In this document: positions 6,001-8,796 of the stretch, one piece after another
Position numbering within the stretch: the first letter of the stretch is position 1
How the letters are laid out: each line of letters opens with the position of its first letter
Assembly (NCBI GenBank): GCA_002683585.1
Contig: NYTQ01000124.1
Coordinates: forward strand, 1 to 8,796
DNA: 8,796 nt
Direction: 5' to 3'
Source: Cryomorphaceae bacterium
GTDB taxonomy: Bacteria; Bacteroidota; Bacteroidia; Flavobacteriales; Crocinitomicaceae
The notes under the pieces: model-generated
The model's input: only the letters and a program-made list of their open reading frames with translations
Database searches by the model: none
Told to the model about the DNA's origin: nothing
Made by a program: the position numbers and the translations under genes

Positions 6001-7443
6001 AAAAGAATTATTAGTGGCAATAAGCTTTACACCATGCTTGTTCGCAAGTCTTACCAAAGAAGGATTTAATCTAGACTCAACCTCAACACCATGTCGGGTC
6101 AGCTCAATGTAAAAATCGTCTTTAAACGCATTCTTCCACCAGGTTAATGCTTCTTCCGCTTGTTTCTCACCAACATTTAAAAGTAAGTTAGATATTTCTC
6201 CTTGAATGCCACCTGAAAGCATAATGAGGTTTTCTTTATGCTCTTGAACAATATCTTTGTCAATTCTAGGAACATAATACATCCCTTCGGTGTAGGCAAT
6301 AGAAGCCAGCTTAATTAGATTTTGGTAACCCGCTTTATTCTTAGCGAGCAAGACGACCCTACTTCCATTATCCTTTTGCGTTTTATCATTTCGATCTCTA
6401 CAAACATTGAATTCACAGCCAATGATGGGCAAAATTTCTTTCTTATTGTATGCCCTTCCCTCTTCCTCTGCTTGCGCTTTTTCCGCGCGGATACGCTTAT
6501 TGATTTTATTTGCCGCAGCCTCAAAATGAAAGGCCGCCATCATATTCCCAGAATCAGTCAAAGCGATGGCATGCATACCATGCTCAAACGCTTTTTCAAT
6601 AATACCAGAAACCTTGGCTGTAGATTGAAGGATGGAATATTGAGAGTGATTGTGTAAATGTGTAAAGCTTAGATCTTTAAGCTGTTGAAAATCAACTATA
6701 TTTTCTTGATCAACATTGGAAGCCCCAAGATGCTCAGCCGCTTTTCTTAGCTTTTCGCTTTCAGCTTTTAAGTTAAGGTGTTTTAGACCAACGGGACGAA
6801 TTACCTTTGGATTAGCTTTAGAATAAGTAATAAAATAATCATCCGCTTTTTCTAATTCTGCAGCTGTGAATGTTTTCAAGCGAATAAGTTCTAAGAAACA
6901 ACGCGTTGTTGCTTCAACATCCGCAGTGGCATTATGGGCCTCTGTAAATTGAGCATCGAATAAATGCTCATGTAATTCAGATAAGGTTGGCAATTTAAAT
7001 CGACCACCCCTACCCCCAAGAAGTTTACATAGGTTTGCCGTTTTCTCGGTACAAGTATCAAGGATTTTTTTGTCAACCCAATCGGTAGGCCGCTCCTCCC
7101 TAAAGAACTCACAACCTAATACATTGACATCAAAATTGACGTTATGCCCGACCAAAAAAGTAGCTTTTGAAAGTGCGGCTTCAAACAAAGCTAAACCCTC
7201 AGAAAGATCAATACCCTCCTTAGATGCAAGCTCTGTAGAAATGCCATGTATCTGCTCTGAACCATAGGGTATATCAAACCCATCGGGCTTGATCAAGAAG
7301 TCTTTATGCTCCACCAAGCTACCATCATCAGCATGAAGCTGCCATGCAAGTTGAACAACGCGTGGCCAGTTATCCACATCGCTAATGGGTGCTTTAAAGC
7401 TTCGGGGTAGCCCAGTGGTTTCCGTATCAAAAATGAGGTACAT
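3073..7443 (-). CDS. dnaE: DNA polymerase III alpha subunit with fused N-terminal proofreading exonuclease
   Basis: A 1456-residue replicative polymerase, about 300 longer than E. coli DnaE (1160). Residues 1-190 are a DEDDh 3'-5' exonuclease like DnaQ epsilon with all catalytic residues: Asp6/Glu8 (DTETTG), Asp105 (HNVNFD), His170 and Asp175 (HNATAD). A charged linker (190-258) leads to the PHP domain (about 260-500), which starts HLHNHSQYS but reads TDSGN and TNNSFY where TDHGN and TNDxHY are usual. The polymerase core has GPGRGS (646-651), the catalytic PDIDIDF (Asp688/690/692) and KMDFLGL (Asp856), then RPGPMEYIP, YQEQVM and FNKSHSTCYAWVAYQTAYLKA. A helix-hairpin-helix (1121-1140), a possible clamp-binding QMVIF (1218-1222), GVFLSGHPL (1255-1263), an OB fold (about 1275-1375) and a C-terminal domain follow. 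It builds the leading and lagging strands within the replisome. MYLIFDTETTG is a natural exonuclease N-terminus, which supports the start. It is monocistronic between a divergent gene and a shared terminator, with no frameshift. It is distinct from PolC, where the exonuclease is inserted within PHP. Confidence 0.98.
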   Translation of the reverse strand: MYLIFDTETTGLPRSFKAPISDVDNWPRVVQLAWQLHADDGSLVEHKDFLIKPDGFDIPYGSEQIHGISTELASKEGIDLSEGLALFEAALSKATFLVGHNVNFDVNVLGCEFFREERPTDWVDKKILDTCTEKTANLCKLLGGRGGRFKLPTLSELHEHLFDAQFTEAHNATADVEATTRCFLELIRLKTFTAAELEKADDYFITYSKANPKVIRPVGLKHLNLKAESEKLRKAAEHLGASNVDQENIVDFQQLKDLSFTHLHNHSQYSILQSTAKVSGIIEKAFEHGMHAIALTDSGNMMAAFHFEAAANKINKRIRAEKAQAEEEGRAYNKKEILPIIGCEFNVCRDRNDKTQKDNGSRVVLLAKNKAGYQNLIKLASIAYTEGMYYVPRIDKDIVQEHKENLIMLSGGIQGEISNLLLNVGEKQAEEALTWWKNAFKDDFYIELTRHGVEVESRLNPSLVRLANKHGVKLIATNNSFYVEQEDSIAHDVLLCVKDNQLVETPKGRGRGFRYGLENDEYYIKSSDQMKDLFQDLPQALLNTEEIVKKCDPYPLARDVLLPEYDIPSQFISADDKKDGGKRGENAFLRHLVYEGANKRYAEIDDELKKRIDFELETIENTGYPGYFLIVQDFCNAARDMDVSVGPGRGSAAGSVVAYSIGITNIDPIKYDLLFERFLNPDRISMPDIDIDFDDEGRGKVIDYVIEKYGANQVAQIITYGTMAAKSAVRDTARVMNLPLSEADRLAKMLPDISLNKLFDMEESDLIDKLRNQEEISRARDLRKLFKQNTLSAEVLQKAKEIEGSVRNTGIHACGVIITPDDLTNFVPVATAKDSDLVCTQYDNSVAEDAGLLKMDFLGLKTLTLIKDAIKYIEQTKDIKINPDEIPIDDTATYELFQRGETVGIFQYESPGMQKYLKELKPTEFADLIAMNALYRPGPMEYIPSYVKRKHGDEDIEYDLADCEEYLKETYGITVYQEQVMLLSQKLADFTKGEADTLRKAMGKKDRRVLDKMKPTFLKRATEKGHSKDTLEKIWKDWEAFASYAFNKSHSTCYAWVAYQTAYLKANYPAEYMASVLSNNMNDIKQVTFFMEESKRMGIPVFGPDINESNYTFTINKEGAIRFGLGAVRGLGSGPIDEIVAVRKEKPFTSVFDFAKRANLRLCNKRVFESLIYAGGLDSLNNEIHRSQYFVQEGASKPFVEQVISYGRNYQDQLGKRQMVIFDMSDEVSTPEPKIPFSEPWSSVYRLNKEKEVVGVFLSGHPLDDFRIEIESFCKGDIRILSELQDHEGRDLMIAAVVTSSEHRITRKGDGFGTLIIEDYYESFRLNLFQENYLRFKHFMEPGTFVIIKGRIEKTRWRKELEFVVHGMELLQGLREKKAKNIEIKLPTSTVNKMLIQELQDVLMDNEVKGNCRVRFTVYDPLEKIQVVLPSRSIMVNPSNELLKKLEDLDVSFALN

Positions 7444-7447
7444 TGAA

Positions 7448-7464
7448 AATCTCTTTGAGAGATT
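7448..7464 (-). promoter_or_regulatory. Hairpin just upstream of the dnaE start
   Basis: AATCTCT (7448-7454) and AGAGATT (7458-7464) form a perfect 7-bp inverted repeat with a 3-nt loop. On the - strand it ends 4 nt before the dnaE ATG, where it could hinder ribosome access, or act in DNA form as an operator. It has no T-tract on either side, so it is not a terminator. Confidence 0.35.
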
Positions 7465-7471
7465 AAAGATA
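7464..7471 (-). promoter_or_regulatory. Weak candidate -7 element for dnaE
   Basis: Read on the - strand this is TATCTTTA, one mismatch from TAnnTTTG (final G is A). It would place transcription start about 15-20 nt before the dnaE ATG, inside the hairpin at 7448-7464. No TTTG is seen at -33. The same TATCTTTA occurs at 163-170 on the + strand. Support is slight in A/T-rich DNA. Confidence 0.22.
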
Positions 7472-7511
7472 AAGAAATCAATGCCCGACTTTCCGTGTGT
7501 TGAAAACTATT

Positions 7512-7534
7512 TTTTGTAATTTTTAGCTACAAAA
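7512..7534. promoter_or_regulatory. Dyad in the dnaE-glpK divergent region, candidate operator
   Basis: TTTTGTA (7512-7518) and TACAAAA (7528-7534) are perfect 7-bp arms with a 9-nt spacer; pairing resumes for two more bases beyond one mismatch (7509-7510 with 7536-7537). It ends 18 bp before the glpK ATG, a good position for a repressor or activator site for glycerol use, but no regulator is encoded in the window. No exact TAnnTTTG promoter is visible for glpK; TATTTTTTG at 7508-7516 is one base too long. Confidence 0.33.
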
Positions 7535-7552
7535 TATCAAGTCACCATTTTT

Positions 7553-8796
7553 ATGAAAAAATACATCTTGTCAATCGATGCAGGCACCACAAGCTCAAGG
7601 GCACTAATCTTCGATATTAGTGGTAAAGAAATAGGCAAGGTTCAATACGAATTTGAGCAGTACTTCCCCAATGAAGGCTGGGTAGAACATAATGCGATGG
7701 AGATCTGGAGAAGCCAGAAATTGGCAATACAACAAGTCCTATCGTCAACGGGTATAGGTATAAATGAAATAGCTTCAATCGGAATTACCAACCAAAGAGA
7801 GACCACAGTAGTTTGGGATAAAAAAACAGGAGAACCAGTTTATAATGCTATCGTTTGGCAGGATAGAAGAACAGCGGAATTTTGTAATGAATTAAAAAGC
7901 CAAGGGGCAGAACCCATGATTTCAGAAAAAACTGGATTACTTCTTGATCCCTATTTTTCAGGTTCAAAAATCCATTGGATTTTAGAAAATATCCCAGGGG
8001 TTAAATTAAGCGCAAATGAAGGTGAATTATTATTTGGAACCATAGACACATGGCTCATATGGAAACTAACGAATGGAGAGCATCACATTACCGATTCAAG
8101 TAATGCAAGTAGAACAATGCTTTTTGATATTCACCAAAATAAATGGGATGATGACCTAATTGAACTTCTTAAAATACCAAAAACGATGCTTCCTGAAATC
8201 GTATCGAGCTCAGGTTTTTTAGCCGAAGCTAAGCTTGAGGATTGGGAAAGTTCTATTCCTATATGTGGCATAGCCGGAGATCAACAAGCTGCATTATTCG
8301 GACAATTGTGCTTTGAAGCTGGCGACGTTAAAAACACCTATGGTACAGGTTGTTTTTGCATGATGAATACTGGGACTAAAGCAGTTGTCTCAAAAAACAA
8401 AATGCTAACCACAATTGCATGGGAGATAAATGGTGATATTCACTACGCATTGGAAGGCAGCGTCTTTATTGGCGGTGCATTAATTCAGTGGTTAAGAGAT
8501 GGCTTAGAGATTATAAATAAAGCAGAAGAAATAGAGAAACTAGCACTTACTGTTGAAGATAATGGAGGTATAACATTCATTTCCTCTCTTACGGGCATTG
8601 GAGCCCCATACTGGAACCCTGAAGCCAAAGGAGCTATATTTGGTATTACCCGTGGAACGAAACAAGGACATCTAGCAAGAGCGGCATTAGAAGCAATAGC
8701 CATAAGGTCTTCAGAAATCATTAATGAAATGCAAAAAGACTCAGGCATTCAATTTTCTACGCTGAAAGTAGATGGTGGTGCAAGTATGAATAAGCT
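7553..8796 (+). CDS. glpK: Glycerol kinase, 3' end beyond window
   Basis: Phosphorylates glycerol to sn-glycerol 3-phosphate with ATP, the entry step of glycerol catabolism and a source of phospholipid backbone; cytoplasmic, FGGY kinase family. The first 414 codons of an expected total of about 500 are present, so roughly 80 C-terminal residues lie outside. Motifs: N-terminal phosphate-binding DAGTTSSRALIFD (9-21), substrate residues in QRET (Arg82, Glu83), VWQDRR (101-106), Tyr134 in DPYFSGSK, and catalytic Asp243 in GIAGDQQAALFGQ. Then NTYGTGCF (261-268), GAPYWNPEAKGAIFGITRGT (350-369) and DGGAS at the window edge. The stretch before GIAGDQQ (221-238) has no histidine like the phosphorylated one of Gram-positive enzymes, nor the GGTR of the E. 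coli fructose-1,6-bisphosphate site, so neither control is evident. The ATG at 7553 gives the canonical MKKYILSIDAGT start without an SD. It is divergent from dnaE with no functional link. Confidence 0.97.
   Translation, partial: MKKYILSIDAGTTSSRALIFDISGKEIGKVQYEFEQYFPNEGWVEHNAMEIWRSQKLAIQQVLSSTGIGINEIASIGITNQRETTVVWDKKTGEPVYNAIVWQDRRTAEFCNELKSQGAEPMISEKTGLLLDPYFSGSKIHWILENIPGVKLSANEGELLFGTIDTWLIWKLTNGEHHITDSSNASRTMLFDIHQNKWDDDLIELLKIPKTMLPEIVSSSGFLAEAKLEDWESSIPICGIAGDQQAALFGQLCFEAGDVKNTYGTGCFCMMNTGTKAVVSKNKMLTTIAWEINGDIHYALEGSVFIGGALIQWLRDGLEIINKAEEIEKLALTVEDNGGITFISSLTGIGAPYWNPEAKGAIFGITRGTKQGHLARAALEAIAIRSSEIINEMQKDSGIQFSTLKVDGGASMNK

Noticed and set aside
6322..6657. 111-codon frame on the + strand opposite dnaE
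   Set aside because: It lies wholly antisense to a strongly conserved polymerase region, has no family resemblance and no promoter; a coding shadow.
3073..7443. Gram-positive-type PolC
   Set aside because: The exonuclease precedes the PHP domain instead of interrupting it, and the polymerase core motifs and C-terminal OB order are those of DnaE.
8485..8748. 87-codon frame on the - strand opposite glpK
   Set aside because: It is antisense to conserved glycerol kinase motifs and has unnatural composition; a coding shadow.
1..8796. CRISPR array, insertion sequence, transposase or phage genes
   Set aside because: No repeated spacer-like units, terminal inverted repeats with target duplications, or mobile-element proteins were seen on either strand.

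Overview
This window looks like ordinary chromosome from a low-GC member of the Bacteroidota, most likely a Cytophagales/Flammeovirgaceae-type marine bacterium. Four things point there: no gene start has a Shine-Dalgarno sequence; a Bacteroidota-type -7 element (TAACTTTG) lies directly before the first gene; that gene encodes a PorT-like outer-membrane beta-barrel protein; and the replicative polymerase DnaE carries a fused proofreading domain. The lineage is inferred from gene content and style, not from a marker gene.

Layout. Positions 1-358 hold no convincing gene. They may contain the last 12 codons of an upstream gene (1-39), then a perfect TACGTA-type palindrome (49-66), an A/T palindrome (146-163), a possible long stem (200-262) and a very strong terminator with a C(UUCG)G loop (277-302). 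From 359 to 3021 three genes run on the + strand as a tight operon: an outer-membrane beta-barrel protein, a Nif3/YbgI-family dinuclear-metal protein that overlaps it by ATGA, and, after 3 nt, a coiled-coil C4 zinc-ribbon protein. A bidirectional terminator (3039-3066) separates them from the convergent dnaE gene (7443 to 3073, - strand), a 1456-residue DNA polymerase III alpha subunit with an intact DEDDh 3'-5' exonuclease domain in front of a PHP domain that has lost several metal ligands. A 109-bp divergent intergenic region (7444-7552) with two inverted repeats lies between dnaE and glpK, glycerol kinase, whose first 414 codons are present before the window ends.

How the genes relate. The Nif3-like and zinc-ribbon proteins are conserved neighbours of unknown cellular role; their coupling to an envelope protein is the least explained part of the operon. 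DnaE is self-contained in that polymerisation and proofreading sit on one chain. glpK is a separate metabolic gene. I found no mobile element, CRISPR array, tRNA or rRNA. I see no clear sign of an undescribed multi-gene system; the points most worth a second look are the exonuclease-DnaE architecture and the unexplained 1-300 region.
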